Assembly: GCF_030409835.1 (NCBI RefSeq)
Contig: NZ_JAUFQO010000016.1
Location: forward strand, 310,001 to 374,000
Length of the DNA: 64,000 nt
Direction: 5' to 3'
Source of the DNA: Lutimonas halocynthiae
GTDB taxonomy: Bacteria > Bacteroidota > Bacteroidia > Flavobacteriales > Flavobacteriaceae
Under the pieces are notes generated by a model. It saw nothing but the letters and a program-made list of their open reading frames with translations, made no database searches and had not been told where the DNA came from. Positions 51,685 to 59,388 of the stretch are shown here, piece by piece. A program made the position numbers and the translations under genes. Each line of letters starts with the position of its first letter. The stretch's first letter is position 1.

Positions 51685-51781
51685 ATCGGCTTAAAAATTT
51701 TCTGAGGGGATCTGATTTAAGCTACATACATTACGAATTTAATACGTATCAACCCAAGTAATTTTTTACTTGGGTTTTTTT
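51685..51781 (+). ncRNA. putative small RNA B: G4-loop hairpin plus terminator
   Basis: TATCTTCG (51677-51684) has the same TAnnTTCG form as the element in front of RNA A. Four nt later GCTTAAA (51689-51695) pairs with TTTAAGC (51716-51722), closing a 20 nt loop with CTGAGGGGATCTG. After a 28 nt spacer comes an 11-bp terminator (AACCCAAGTAA / TTACTTGGGTT, 51751-51776, then T run to 51781). Length about 97 nt; no reading frame. Stem sequence differs from RNA A and C while layout and loop motif are kept. The span upstream (51587-51676) has nothing else. Confidence 0.5.
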
Positions 51782-51946
51782 ATCACCCATAAAACATTAT
51801 TTTTATTTCTGCATAATATGATGGCTATATATTGATAATGGTCTCATTTATGCTAATGAGTTTATAATTGACATTGCAAACCAGATACATAATTTTGAGT
51901 TGTTTTTTAAATACAATAGATGTGATTTAATAAGACTAAGTTGTCT

Positions 51947-51980
51947 TTGCATTATGATAACTGAACACGTATTATATTTG
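51947..51980 (+). promoter_or_regulatory. promoter of the SDR dehydrogenase (TTG-N23-TATATTTG)
   Basis: TTG at 51947-51949 and TATATTTG at 51973-51980 form a promoter ending only 4 nt before the ATG at 51985. The expected start site falls on the ATG itself, so the message may be leaderless. Confidence 0.55.
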
Positions 51981-51984
51981 ACTT

Positions 51985-52773
51985 ATGGAATTATTCGATT
52001 TAAAAGGTAAGATAGCGCTTATTTCAGGAAGTACACATGGCCTTGGAATGGCTATGGCTAAAGGACTAGGCCTTGCTGGCGCCACAATTATAGTGAATGG
52101 AAACTCATCACAGGAAAAGATTGCCAAAGCGGTAAAATATTATGAAGCAGAAGGGATAAAAGCATTTGGCTATAAATTTAATGTGGCTAATGAAAATGAA
52201 GTGGTAGATGCAATTACTAAAATCGAAAGTGAAGTTGGTACTATTGACATATTGATTAATAATGCAGGTATCATAAAACGAACTCCATTGGTTGAAATGG
52301 AAGTTGCAGATTTTAAAGAAGTCATTGATATTGATTTGGTAAGCCCTTTTATTGTCTCCAAACATGTTGTAAAAGGCATGATTGCAAGAAGACAAGGAAA
52401 AATAATCAATATTTGTTCGATGATGAGTGAATTGGGTCGAAATAATGTTGGAGCCTATGCGGCAGCTAAAGGCGGGTTAAAAATGCTAACTCAAAATATG
52501 GCTACAGAATGGGCCAGACATAACATTCAAACAAATGGAATTGGTCCTGGTTATTTCGCAACGGAGCAAACAAAGCCAATTAGGGTTGACGGGCATCCGT
52601 TTAATGATTTCATCATTAATAGAACTCCTGCTGCAAGATGGGGTGATCCTGATGATTTAGCGGGAACGGCTGTTTTTTTATCATCCAAAGCCAGTGATTT
52701 TATAAACGGTCAGGTAATTTATGTAGATGGAGGCATACTTGCTACAATAGGAAAGCCTTCAAATGAATTATAA
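51985..52773 (+). CDS. SDR family oxidoreductase, gluconate 5-dehydrogenase-like
   Basis: This 262-residue short-chain dehydrogenase has the cofactor motif GSTHGLG (15-21), NNAGI near 91, catalytic Ser in NICSMMSE and YxxxK in AYAAAKGG. Sequence features such as RTPAARWGDPDDLAGTAVFLSS and the ending VDGGILATIG match gluconate 5-dehydrogenase (5-keto-D-gluconate reductase) and close relatives such as 2-deoxy-D-gluconate 3-dehydrogenase. Likely substrate is a sugar acid. It is monocistronic with a promoter that points to a leaderless mRNA. Confidence 0.85.
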   Translation: MELFDLKGKIALISGSTHGLGMAMAKGLGLAGATIIVNGNSSQEKIAKAVKYYEAEGIKAFGYKFNVANENEVVDAITKIESEVGTIDILINNAGIIKRTPLVEMEVADFKEVIDIDLVSPFIVSKHVVKGMIARRQGKIINICSMMSELGRNNVGAYAAAKGGLKMLTQNMATEWARHNIQTNGIGPGYFATEQTKPIRVDGHPFNDFIINRTPAARWGDPDDLAGTAVFLSSKASDFINGQVIYVDGGILATIGKPSNEL

Positions 52774-52934
52774 TAGAAATGAAATTATTTTCTCATGGTT
52801 TTCATAAACTTTTTCATTTTGCTTAATTGTCATCTGAATAAACATTTTGGTCAAATAAAAATATTTTTGTAATATTGATTATTCCCTTGATATATAAGTG
52901 ATAAGAAAATTTAATCTATCTAATAACTTCTAAT

Positions 52935-53090
52935 ATGAAAACAGAATTACATGATGATTTAAATCCAACTAAAAAGGTTGGTAGTTTTGCAAGAAGGAGT
53001 TACAAGATTTATTTAGAGCATTACAAATCTAGAAATTTAACCCCTACTTTAAGCATGGATGAATTTTTCGAGAATTATACATCAAATTAA
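52935..53090 (+). CDS. small hypothetical protein (51 residues)
   Basis: The frame MKTELHDDLNPTKKVGSFAR... to a TAA at 53088 encodes a soluble 51-residue protein with a basic middle (ARRSYKIYLEHYKSRN) and an acidic end (MDEFFENYTSN). A -7 match TATTTTTG lies at 52862-52869. The composition is protein-like, not random for this AT content, but no family is known to me. The gap between it and the next gene (53091-53254) holds the promoter of that gene. Confidence 0.5.
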   Translation: MKTELHDDLNPTKKVGSFARRSYKIYLEHYKSRNLTPTLSMDEFFENYTSN

Positions 53091-53220
53091 TACAGTACCC
53101 TCTACTTTCCGTACTTGAAATCTTTGGCATATTTTACATCAAAATGTGTTTACCACCGCTTAGTTAAAAAACGAGCATTACGATTCAAATGGTAAACTGC
53201 TACCTAACGAAGGTTTTATC

Positions 53221-53228
53221 TAAATTTG
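53221..53228 (+). promoter_or_regulatory. -7 promoter element (TAAATTTG)
   Basis: TAAATTTG fits the consensus 27 nt before the ATG of the following gene. No -33 TTG. Confidence 0.45.
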
Positions 53229-53254
53229 CGATACATTATTAACAGGATATTGAT

Positions 53255-53614
53255 ATGTCAATTGAAGAAATTGTTGGAGAATACACAATAATCGGAACCA
53301 ACCAGGATGCGGGTGATAACACCTATAAAGGATCACTGAATTTATCACTTGATTCTAACAATAGAATTGTTGCAGAATGGATCATAAACCATAATCAAAA
53401 GCAACTTGGTACGGGCTTTTTTAAGGATGATATTCTGGTCGTGAACTTTCATTATCATGGGGACGATGATCATATTTATAAAGGTGTTGCAGTGTATAAA
53501 TGTATTTCTAGAGATATACTTGATGGGTTTTGGTCTGAAAAACATGGCGATCCGCTTTACATTGGTGAAGAAAGAGGCTTTAGGATTAAGAAGGATAAAG
53601 ATTTGGTTAATTAA
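53255..53614 (+). CDS. hypothetical cytoplasmic protein, beta-rich
   Basis: This 119-residue protein has no signal or membrane segment. It alternates short beta-like strands (IVGEYTIIGTNQDAG, TYKGSLNLSLDS, RIVAEWIINH, DILVVNFHYHG, YKGVAVYKC, DILDGFWSEKHG), suggesting a small beta-barrel such as a lipocalin- or FABP-like fold. The GTGFF and GDPLYIGEERGF segments look conserved in spirit with Bacteroidota hypothetical proteins that I cannot name. Function unknown. It precedes the acid phosphatase remnant. Confidence 0.6.
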   Translation: MSIEEIVGEYTIIGTNQDAGDNTYKGSLNLSLDSNNRIVAEWIINHNQKQLGTGFFKDDILVVNFHYHGDDDHIYKGVAVYKCISRDILDGFWSEKHGDPLYIGEERGFRIKKDKDLVN

Positions 53615-53748
53615 TCCTTTGTGACTGTGTATTTCACCTTGTTGCAGTTTTATTTACAATTTTTATAAAGCGGATAATCATCTTATTAAGATAAAACTTT
53701 CTGTGATAAAAGTGTTTGGCTTCCAATGTGTTAGACACAATAATAAAT

Positions 53749-53896
53749 GATTCTTGCATGAAATGTTCACTGGCACTCAGATGTAGTTTATGGACGTATA
53801 ATGGGTTCTGTAGCTGTTGCCAGCTTACATGCAAACGAACAGTTTGTAATTGATCTGGAGGCTGCAAAACAAGAAATTAAAAATAGTAGCGAATAA
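53749..53896 (+). pseudogene. C-terminal remnant of a class A acid phosphatase (PAP2/PhoN-like)
   Basis: A frame ending at 53896 encodes VHWHSDVVYGRIMGSVAVAS (from 53765) and then LHANEQFVIDLEAAKQEIKN before its stop. This is the typical C-terminus of PhoN/PhoC phosphatases: the HWxSDV motif carries the catalytic histidine and aspartate of the PAP2 superfamily. Just upstream, in another frame, DSCMKC (53749-53766) fits the SRVxC residues that should precede it, so a frameshift lies near 53764. The N-terminal two thirds, with the first catalytic motifs, is missing and only non-coding DNA (53615-53748) stands in its place. It is a decayed gene. Confidence 0.6.
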
Positions 53897-53963
53897 TCAA
53901 AATATAATTTTAAAAATATCTAAATTTATAGGAGCAAAGCAGTGATAACAATAATATAAATCG

Positions 53964-55862
53964 ATGAAAAAACCAGCCGTATTTATTTTTACAGTTTTAC
54001 TGATGCTTCAAATTGACACTATTTACAGCCAATATTGTGTGCCATTTGAAATTGTAGAAACGGACTTTCAGGTAGAAACTAAATTTGTAAACGTTGAAGC
54101 AGAGTGGTATCCCAGTTGGATTAAATACAATAACGATAGCATCGTGTATCCCGAATCGCTTGAACCTTTGGTTAAATGGAAACATCCACATATGAAGGAT
54201 GGTCTGCCGAGTGCGATGCACGAAGATTCTTATGCTTCAGATATCAGTAATTTGCAAGGACCCGTTCCTGAGAATGCTAAAGTTCAATACTTTCAGGTTA
54301 AAGAAAAAGGAGATGAATTTTCAGGCATGTGTCCTTCTTTTGCCTTTGTGGATGAATTCACCATGGTAACTTTGTCCTTTGGCAGGAAAAACACCACTTT
54401 ATTGCTTCTCGATATACGTGATACGATTAAAGTTGTTGACGCTATTAAAATCCCCGGAAGAGGGCATAAGGCTATGGAACTGGCCAGTAAAAAGGCTCGC
54501 ATGGCTTTATTCAGAAATACTTCAGGAGGGGCTTATTTTTTTCTTTCCAAGAACAATGAAGTTATCATTCCAGGGCCAGAATACAGTATTTTTTATATTC
54601 CGATTGAAAACAAAAAATTTGTCAGAGACAGAGCGCTATCTTATGATATTCTGGAAGAAATTGAAAAAGGGGACCTTTTTATTGAAGGCATTTCTGCCAA
54701 GGAGGGACGTAACAAATTAACAGCGGTAATGCCCGATGCACAAGGTAATATCTGGTATACTTCGAAAATGGGTATCATTGGTGTCATCGATTTGCAAGGT
54801 TTCAAAAAGGGGGATTTTAAAGATAAAGGATTGTGCCCTAAAACCTATTCCTTCTATATAGGGAGCTTTGGCTTGTTAAAGAAGATTGAACATTTCTTTG
54901 GGAAGAAGTACGAACGGCTTGAAGATGTAGAGTTTTACAGAGAAGGGATGTCTGATGAGGAGTACAAAAAAGAATTTCGGGATTTTTTTATGATGGAACC
55001 TGAAACGCGCGAAGAGATACAGAATTCTTTTTCGATTGGGCCAGATGGCGTATACATTGTTTCAAATATTGCCTTGTATAAATTTAGGTTTAACGATGAG
55101 AAAAAGACCATAGAAATGGATGCCAACTGGAAGAAAACCTTCCATGATCAAGGAGATCAGATCTATCCCAATGACGGGACTCAAAAAAAAGGACAGTTAA
55201 ATGATGGTAGCGGCACAACACCCACATTGATGGATGATCGGTTTGTCATTATTGCTGATAATGATGCACGGCAAATTAACGTGAACATCTATGCACAAAA
55301 AGATGGCCACCTTGTTAGCCGGCACAGTGTGTTCGCCAAAGACAGTAGCGCTTGCGAAAACTCAATAGTAGCCTATAAGAACAGTTTGTTTATAGGTAAC
55401 ACGTCGAATTATATTGATCCGTTTGACTTTAATGATACGCCTGGCGGAATTGACCGTTTTGATTATAATGAACAAACAGGGAAATTTGCAAGGAAGAAAG
55501 ATTGGCCCATAGAGCATATCGATGCCAAAACGGCAACGCCTAAAATGTCTACTGCAACAGGTGTTATCTATGTTTATAATCGAGAAGAAGCATCCGATGA
55601 TGGGCATCATGATTGGCAAATGACGGCGATAGATTATGAAACAGGTAGGAAAGTTTTTTACTTACGGCCCGAATTTGAAAAAGGTGAATTCAAAGAAAGT
55701 ATCTCGTTTTTGATGAAATCGTTTTCAATGGGTTTAAAGAATTACGATCAGAAAGTATTCAACAATATATGGGCTACGTATACTTTTGGCCCCAATAATA
55801 GTATATTTATTGGTGCTTACAGGGGATTCTTGAAATTCTCTTCAGATCCAAAACCAAACTAG
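53964..55862 (+). CDS. large secreted protein, probable beta-propeller
   Basis: This 632-residue protein begins with a signal peptide (MKKPAVFIFTVLLMLQIDTIYSQ) and has no other membrane segment. Repeated beta-strand blades are suggested by patterns such as MPDAQGNIWYTSKMGIIGVID, FSIGPDGVYIVSNIALYKF, TPTLMDDRFVIIADNDARQ and MTAIDYETGRKVFYLRPEF, typical of PQQ/WD-like propellers. I do not recognise the exact family or an active site. It is followed 68 nt later by a beta-barrel gene, so the two may work together in the envelope, for example binding and passing a hydrophobic compound; that is only a guess. No promoter is clear. Confidence 0.65.
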   Translation: MKKPAVFIFTVLLMLQIDTIYSQYCVPFEIVETDFQVETKFVNVEAEWYPSWIKYNNDSIVYPESLEPLVKWKHPHMKDGLPSAMHEDSYASDISNLQGPVPENAKVQYFQVKEKGDEFSGMCPSFAFVDEFTMVTLSFGRKNTTLLLLDIRDTIKVVDAIKIPGRGHKAMELASKKARMALFRNTSGGAYFFLSKNNEVIIPGPEYSIFYIPIENKKFVRDRALSYDILEEIEKGDLFIEGISAKEGRNKLTAVMPDAQGNIWYTSKMGIIGVIDLQGFKKGDFKDKGLCPKTYSFYIGSFGLLKKIEHFFGKKYERLEDVEFYREGMSDEEYKKEFRDFFMMEPETREEIQNSFSIGPDGVYIVSNIALYKFRFNDEKKTIEMDANWKKTFHDQGDQIYPNDGTQKKGQLNDGSGTTPTLMDDRFVIIADNDARQINVNIYAQKDGHLVSRHSVFAKDSSACENSIVAYKNSLFIGNTSNYIDPFDFNDTPGGIDRFDYNEQTGKFARKKDWPIEHIDAKTATPKMSTATGVIYVYNREEASDDGHHDWQMTAIDYETGRKVFYLRPEFEKGEFKESISFLMKSFSMGLKNYDQKVFNNIWATYTFGPNNSIFIGAYRGFLKFSSDPKPN

Positions 55863-55930
55863 CTGCTTTCATTTGTAATGGTGTTAAGCAAATACTAGTA
55901 TCATAAAACTATCCTAATGAAAAAACTATT

Positions 55931-56857
55931 TTGACCTGCTTTCAGATTAGAATATTAATTTTTTGCTCTTTTTTGTGGATTCAAATGGAAGGGCAGGAAT
56001 TAGAGCCCAGATCTATCACTAATTTGCCAGTAGGATCCAATTTCGTAGTAGGTGGATACGGATTTTCTCGTATAAACACCTTATTAGATTCAGCATTCCC
56101 TATTAAAGAAATAGATTCAAGAGTACACACAGTGGCGGGTGCTTATGTACGGTCTATCAACTTCTTTGGTTTATCGTCGAAAATAGATATCATCGTGCCC
56201 TATTTCGCAGGACATTATGAAGGTGAGTATCAAGGGAGGGAAATTGGCATAAACCGCTCGGGATTTGGGGATATACGCATGCGATTCTCTTTTAACTTTG
56301 TAGGGTCAAAGGCTATGGATGCGAGCGAATATCAAAAGTATTCACCAGATTTTGTTTCGGGATTAAGTGTTCAGGTTATAGCCCCAACCGGATTTTATGA
56401 CAGCCAATATTTAATCAACATAGGCTCAAACAGATGGGTGATAAAACCACAATGGGGTGTGGCTAAAAATTATGAGAAATGGATTTTGGAAGGGTATTTG
56501 GGCGTCTGGTTGTTTGGAGAAAACAATCATTTTCTTGAAGGAAATTCATTGGAACAGGAGCCATTATTTACAATTAAAGGACATGCAATTAGAACCATGA
56601 AAAGTAATAGATGGATGTCTTTTAGTGCAGGGTATGCAGTAGGAGGTAATACCAAAATCAACGGAACACTGAGGGAAACACAAATATCAACCCTGCGTTT
56701 GGCATTTATGTATGCACTTCCTATATCAAAAGCAGGCAGCTTGAAGTTTTCGGCGATATCCGGAATTCGTTTTCAAAAAGGGAGTGATTATAACAGTCTT
56801 GCGGTTGCCTACCAATACAAATGGCTGGATAAAAAAGAAATGCTTAAACTAAAATGA
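55931..56857 (+). CDS. outer-membrane beta-barrel protein (Phenol_MetA_deg-like)
   Basis: This 308-residue protein has a signal-like start and a mature part of alternating amphipathic strands (VVGGYGFSRINTLLDS, KIDIIVPYFAGHY, GFGDIRMRFSFNFVG, LSVQVIAPTGFYDS, WVIKPQWGVAK) matching the MetA-pathway phenol degradation family of outer-membrane channels. The only in-frame start is a TTG at 55931 (MTCFQIRILIFCSFLW...) or an ATT before it. An ATG at 55917 reads MKKLF and stops, but one added A in its six-A run would join it in frame as MKKTILTCFQIRILIFC, a better signal peptide. It may therefore be frameshifted at its start. Paired with the propeller gene. Confidence 0.7.
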   Translation: MTCFQIRILIFCSFLWIQMEGQELEPRSITNLPVGSNFVVGGYGFSRINTLLDSAFPIKEIDSRVHTVAGAYVRSINFFGLSSKIDIIVPYFAGHYEGEYQGREIGINRSGFGDIRMRFSFNFVGSKAMDASEYQKYSPDFVSGLSVQVIAPTGFYDSQYLINIGSNRWVIKPQWGVAKNYEKWILEGYLGVWLFGENNHFLEGNSLEQEPLFTIKGHAIRTMKSNRWMSFSAGYAVGGNTKINGTLRETQISTLRLAFMYALPISKAGSLKFSAISGIRFQKGSDYNSLAVAYQYKWLDKKEMLKLK

Positions 56858-56974
56858 GAATGGAAAAGCCTTTTTTTGTTTAAATTGTTGACAATCTCTA
56901 TATTCACAGATAATACAAGTTATTTTAACCTGATAACAAATGATGCAATAGCTTAGTTCGCATTTAACAATGGA

Positions 56975-57748
56975 ATGAGAATACAAATACATATGAATTT
57001 AGAAACGATTAGAAGCATTGACTTGACTGATTATAAGACACTTGTTTTCTTGTTCTTGATCATCTTTTCAATCATTCTATTAAGATATGTGGTTTTTTCT
57101 TATTCGTATTATTTCTTGTTTCATGTAGTTTTAAAAAAGAAATACGCAGACCGAGTGCTGCTGACAGAGTTACCATCTGCTGATCAAATCAAAAGAGAAG
57201 TATGGCTTTCTCTTTATAGTACTTTCATTTTTGGGTTAATTGGGCTAGGTCTATTAGCACTCTGGAAAAATGGATATACCCAGATTTATTCAAATATAAC
57301 TGACTTTCCGCTTTGGTACTTTCCGGTTAGTATCATAGTATTCATGGTTTTACATGACACCTACTATTACTGGCTGCATAAATGGATGCATGACTTTAAG
57401 TGGCTGCGCCGTTTTCATTTAGTTCATCATAAAAGCATCAATACAACGGTGCTTACTTCTTTCTCTTTTCACCCTGTGGAGTCTTTTTTTCAGGCTATAA
57501 TTTTGCCAATTTTATTTATGCTTATTCCTATGCATCTTATCGCCATTCTCATCATACTATTGCTCATGACCATTTCGGCGATTATCAATCACGCCGGTGT
57601 AGAGATATATCCAAGGAATTCTTATTTTGATGGATTTCGAAAATACATAATAGGGGCCACACACCATGACATTCACCATCGTCATGCTAAAAAGAATTTT
57701 GGCTTGTACTTTACCTTTTGGGACCGGTTTATGAAAACAGAGTTTTGA
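56975..57748 (+). CDS. sterol desaturase/fatty acid hydroxylase family protein
   Basis: This 257-residue membrane protein has four or five hydrophobic helices and the histidine boxes of the diiron hydroxylase superfamily: HDTYYYWLHKWMH (about 131-143), HLVHHKS (about 150-156) and HHDIHHRH (about 234-241). It would hydroxylate or desaturate a lipid in the inner membrane. In Bacteroidota relatives act on fatty acids, sphingolipids, carotenoids or hopanoid-like lipids; the substrate is not visible. ATG 56993 (MNLETIRSID) is an equally possible start. The gene is alone. Confidence 0.85.
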   Translation: MRIQIHMNLETIRSIDLTDYKTLVFLFLIIFSIILLRYVVFSYSYYFLFHVVLKKKYADRVLLTELPSADQIKREVWLSLYSTFIFGLIGLGLLALWKNGYTQIYSNITDFPLWYFPVSIIVFMVLHDTYYYWLHKWMHDFKWLRRFHLVHHKSINTTVLTSFSFHPVESFFQAIILPILFMLIPMHLIAILIILLLMTISAIINHAGVEIYPRNSYFDGFRKYIIGATHHDIHHRHAKKNFGLYFTFWDRFMKTEF

Positions 57749-57797
57749 TTTTCAATATTAATAACAAATAGAATATTTTTATACCTTATAAAAAATA

Positions 57798-58412
57798 ATG
57801 GAAAATTTATATACATATTCGCTAACTGTTTTTATGAGCTTTTTCGCAATTATGAACCCAATAGCAAACACACCAATTTTTATAGGACTCGTTAAAGGAG
57901 AAAGTAAAGAAAATAAAAAAAAGGTAGCTAGAGTCGCAACAATTACAGCGTTTTTTATAGTTACTTCTTTTGTTCTGGCAGGAAAATTTATTTTTGAAGC
58001 ATTTGGACTTACTATTCCAGCATTTAAAATAACTGGGGGTATTCTAATATTCTATGTCGGGTTTGAAATGTTAATGTCTCAAAAGTCTAAAATTCACGAT
58101 AGTAGTAATTCTGAAGCAAATATGGGTATGGCAATTTCACCTTTAGCCATTCCTATTCTTGCAGGCCCAGGAACTATTGTAACAGCAATGAATAGCGTTA
58201 CAAATGCAAGTTTTATTCAGATAGGCATTGTTATTGCCATTTTTGCCTTAATGATTGTTCTGACCTATTTAGCATTTATTCTTAGTGACGTCATAGTAAG
58301 AAAAGTTGGGTCCAATTTAATTTCTGTTGTCGGAAAATTAATGGGATTAATCCTTGCGATAATTGGAACGGGAATGGTCACAGAAGGGATCAAATTAAGT
58401 TATAACTTATAA
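57798..58412 (+). CDS. MarC family integral membrane protein
   Basis: This 204-residue protein has six membrane helices and the MarC pattern: FFAIMNPIANTPIFIGLV (residues 14-31) and AISPLAIPILAGPGTIVTAM (about 112-131), two mirror-like NP/GP regions. MarC proteins are of unsettled function; the early link to antibiotic resistance was not confirmed. It follows the desaturase by 49 nt and is followed by a 79-bp tandem repeat with hairpins ending in a terminator. Confidence 0.9.
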   Translation: MENLYTYSLTVFMSFFAIMNPIANTPIFIGLVKGESKENKKKVARVATITAFFIVTSFVLAGKFIFEAFGLTIPAFKITGGILIFYVGFEMLMSQKSKIHDSSNSEANMGMAISPLAIPILAGPGTIVTAMNSVTNASFIQIGIVIAIFALMIVLTYLAFILSDVIVRKVGSNLISVVGKLMGLILAIIGTGMVTEGIKLSYNL

Positions 58413-58423
58413 TACTGAAGGAT

Positions 58424-58646
58424 ATCCTGAATATCCTCCATGTTGAGAATGAAAAGACCTAATCCGTCTAGCGACGGATTGCCTTAACGGATTACTTACG
58501 TGATCCTGAATGCCCTCCATGTTGAGAATGAAAAGACCTAATCCGTCTATCGACGGATTGCCTTAAAGGATTACTTACGTGATCCTGAATGCTATCCATT
58601 TTGAGAATGAAAAGACCTAATCCGTCTAGCGACGGATTGCTTTTTT
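58424..58646 (+). repeat. 79-bp tandem repeat, two full copies and one truncated
   Basis: Units start at 58424, 58503 and 58582 with an exact 79 bp period and only scattered differences. Each holds AATCCGTC-TAGC-GACGGATT (TATC in unit 2), an 8-bp hairpin, and the first two end with a CGGATTACTTACGTG-like spacer. In unit 3 the hairpin is followed by TTTTTT (58641-58646), so it is an intrinsic terminator for marC; the first two copies lack the T run. Not a CRISPR: no spacers and only three copies. Confidence 0.85.
58618..58646 (+). terminator. terminator in the third repeat unit, after marC
   Basis: AATCCGTC (58619-58626) pairs with GACGGATT (58631-58638), with GC then six T after it. It is the only unit of the repeat with a T tract. 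Confidence 0.65.
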
Positions 58647-58693
58647 ATTTGTCGAACCTTTAGGCAAATGAATTTGCCACGGTTTCTCCAAAT

Positions 58694-58724
58694 AAAAAAG
58701 ACCCGCAATTTGCGGGTCTTTTTT
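58694..58724. terminator. bidirectional terminator next to tRNA-Arg
   Basis: AAAAAAGACCCGCA (58694-58707) and TGCGGGTCTTTTTT (58711-58724) make a perfect stem with A and T runs on both sides. It lies 11 nt beyond the 3' end of the minus-strand tRNA. Confidence 0.88.
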
Positions 58725-58734
58725 CATTCATCTG

Positions 58735-58808
58735 TGATCGCGACAGGATTCGAACCTGTGACCGTCTGCTTAGAAGGCAGATGCTCTATCCAGCTGAGCT
58801 ACGCGACC
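58735..58808 (-). tRNA. tRNA-Arg (anticodon UCU)
   Basis: The minus strand of 58735-58808 folds as a cloverleaf. The acceptor stem GGTCGCG pairs with CGCGATC (one G-U); the D arm is GCTCAGCTGGATAGAGC; the anticodon stem TCTGC/GCAGA encloses the loop CTTCTAA with anticodon TCT (reads AGA/AGG); the T arm is ACAGGTTCGAATCCTGT. The discriminator is A and the CCA end is not encoded, as usual in Bacteroidota. A strong terminator follows. Confidence 0.95.
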
Positions 58809-58962
58809 ATTTATTCTTTTGCCTTTGATAATTGTGAAATTACAATACAGAATCTCCTTATCTTAAGCGGGTGCAAATATAAACGGACATTCCAAATAAA
58901 ACAAACTATATGTTATAATTTTTTGTCGAATTTTCTCTCTAATTGACTGTCAATGTTTCAGG

Positions 58963-58996
58963 TTGAAATTCAAAGAAAAAAAAATTACTATCTTTG
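58963..58996 (+). promoter_or_regulatory. promoter (TTG-N23-TATCTTTG) of a small secreted protein gene
   Basis: TTG at 58963-58965 and TATCTTTG at 58989-58996 give a full promoter. The expected start near 59002 leaves about 20 nt of leader, which includes ATCCCCCTCG (59011-59020) just before the ATG. That C-rich tract is nearly complementary to the G4 loops of small RNAs B and C. Confidence 0.6.
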
Positions 58997-59022
58997 AAGA
59001 ATTAATCATAATCCCCCTCGCT

Positions 59023-59328
59023 ATGATAAAGCCACTACTATTGCTGTTGTGCATCTTATTTATTCCTGTCACGCTAAGTGCCCAGGTTCGCATTACAGAA
59101 AAAAAAGTTGAAGAAGTTCTTATTCAGCTTGAAAACGCCGAAGTTGATATTATTCAAGTTAAAACCATGAGAAAATGGAAAGCACTTGAATTGAGCCATG
59201 AGATGAAACCTCAAATGGATTATAATATTGTTTTGGTAAAATATATGTCTAAAGGATCAAAGAGAACGGTCATTATAGATCGAAATCTTGTTCCAATCAG
59301 ATATGACTATCTGGATAGGATGGAATGA
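59023..59328 (+). CDS. small secreted protein of unknown function
   Basis: This protein of 101 residues from ATG 59023 starts with a signal peptide (MIKPLLLLLCILFIPVTLSAQ). The mature part is basic and beta-like (VRITEKKVEEVLIQLE, VDIIQVKTMRKWKALEL, RTVIIDRNLVPIRYDYLD). A TTG frame from 58963 that adds 20 residues is excluded because it lies in the promoter. No family is recognised. Its leader contains the C5 tract next to the start codon, so translation might be controlled by base pairing. Confidence 0.6.
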   Translation: MIKPLLLLLCILFIPVTLSAQVRITEKKVEEVLIQLENAEVDIIQVKTMRKWKALELSHEMKPQMDYNIVLVKYMSKGSKRTVIIDRNLVPIRYDYLDRME

Positions 59329-59388
59329 TTCTTTTCGTATGAAACTATGCGTTTTACTTAATTAAATTCTAAATAAGTTACAGCAGTA

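Noticed and set aside
58424-58646. CRISPR array
   Set aside because: Three copies, 79 bp each, no unique spacers and no cas genes nearby; the copies are a plain tandem duplication.
58668-58946. 92-codon open frame on the plus strand
   Set aside because: It runs through a terminator and the whole tRNA-Arg gene on the opposite strand and has no promoter or protein-like pattern.
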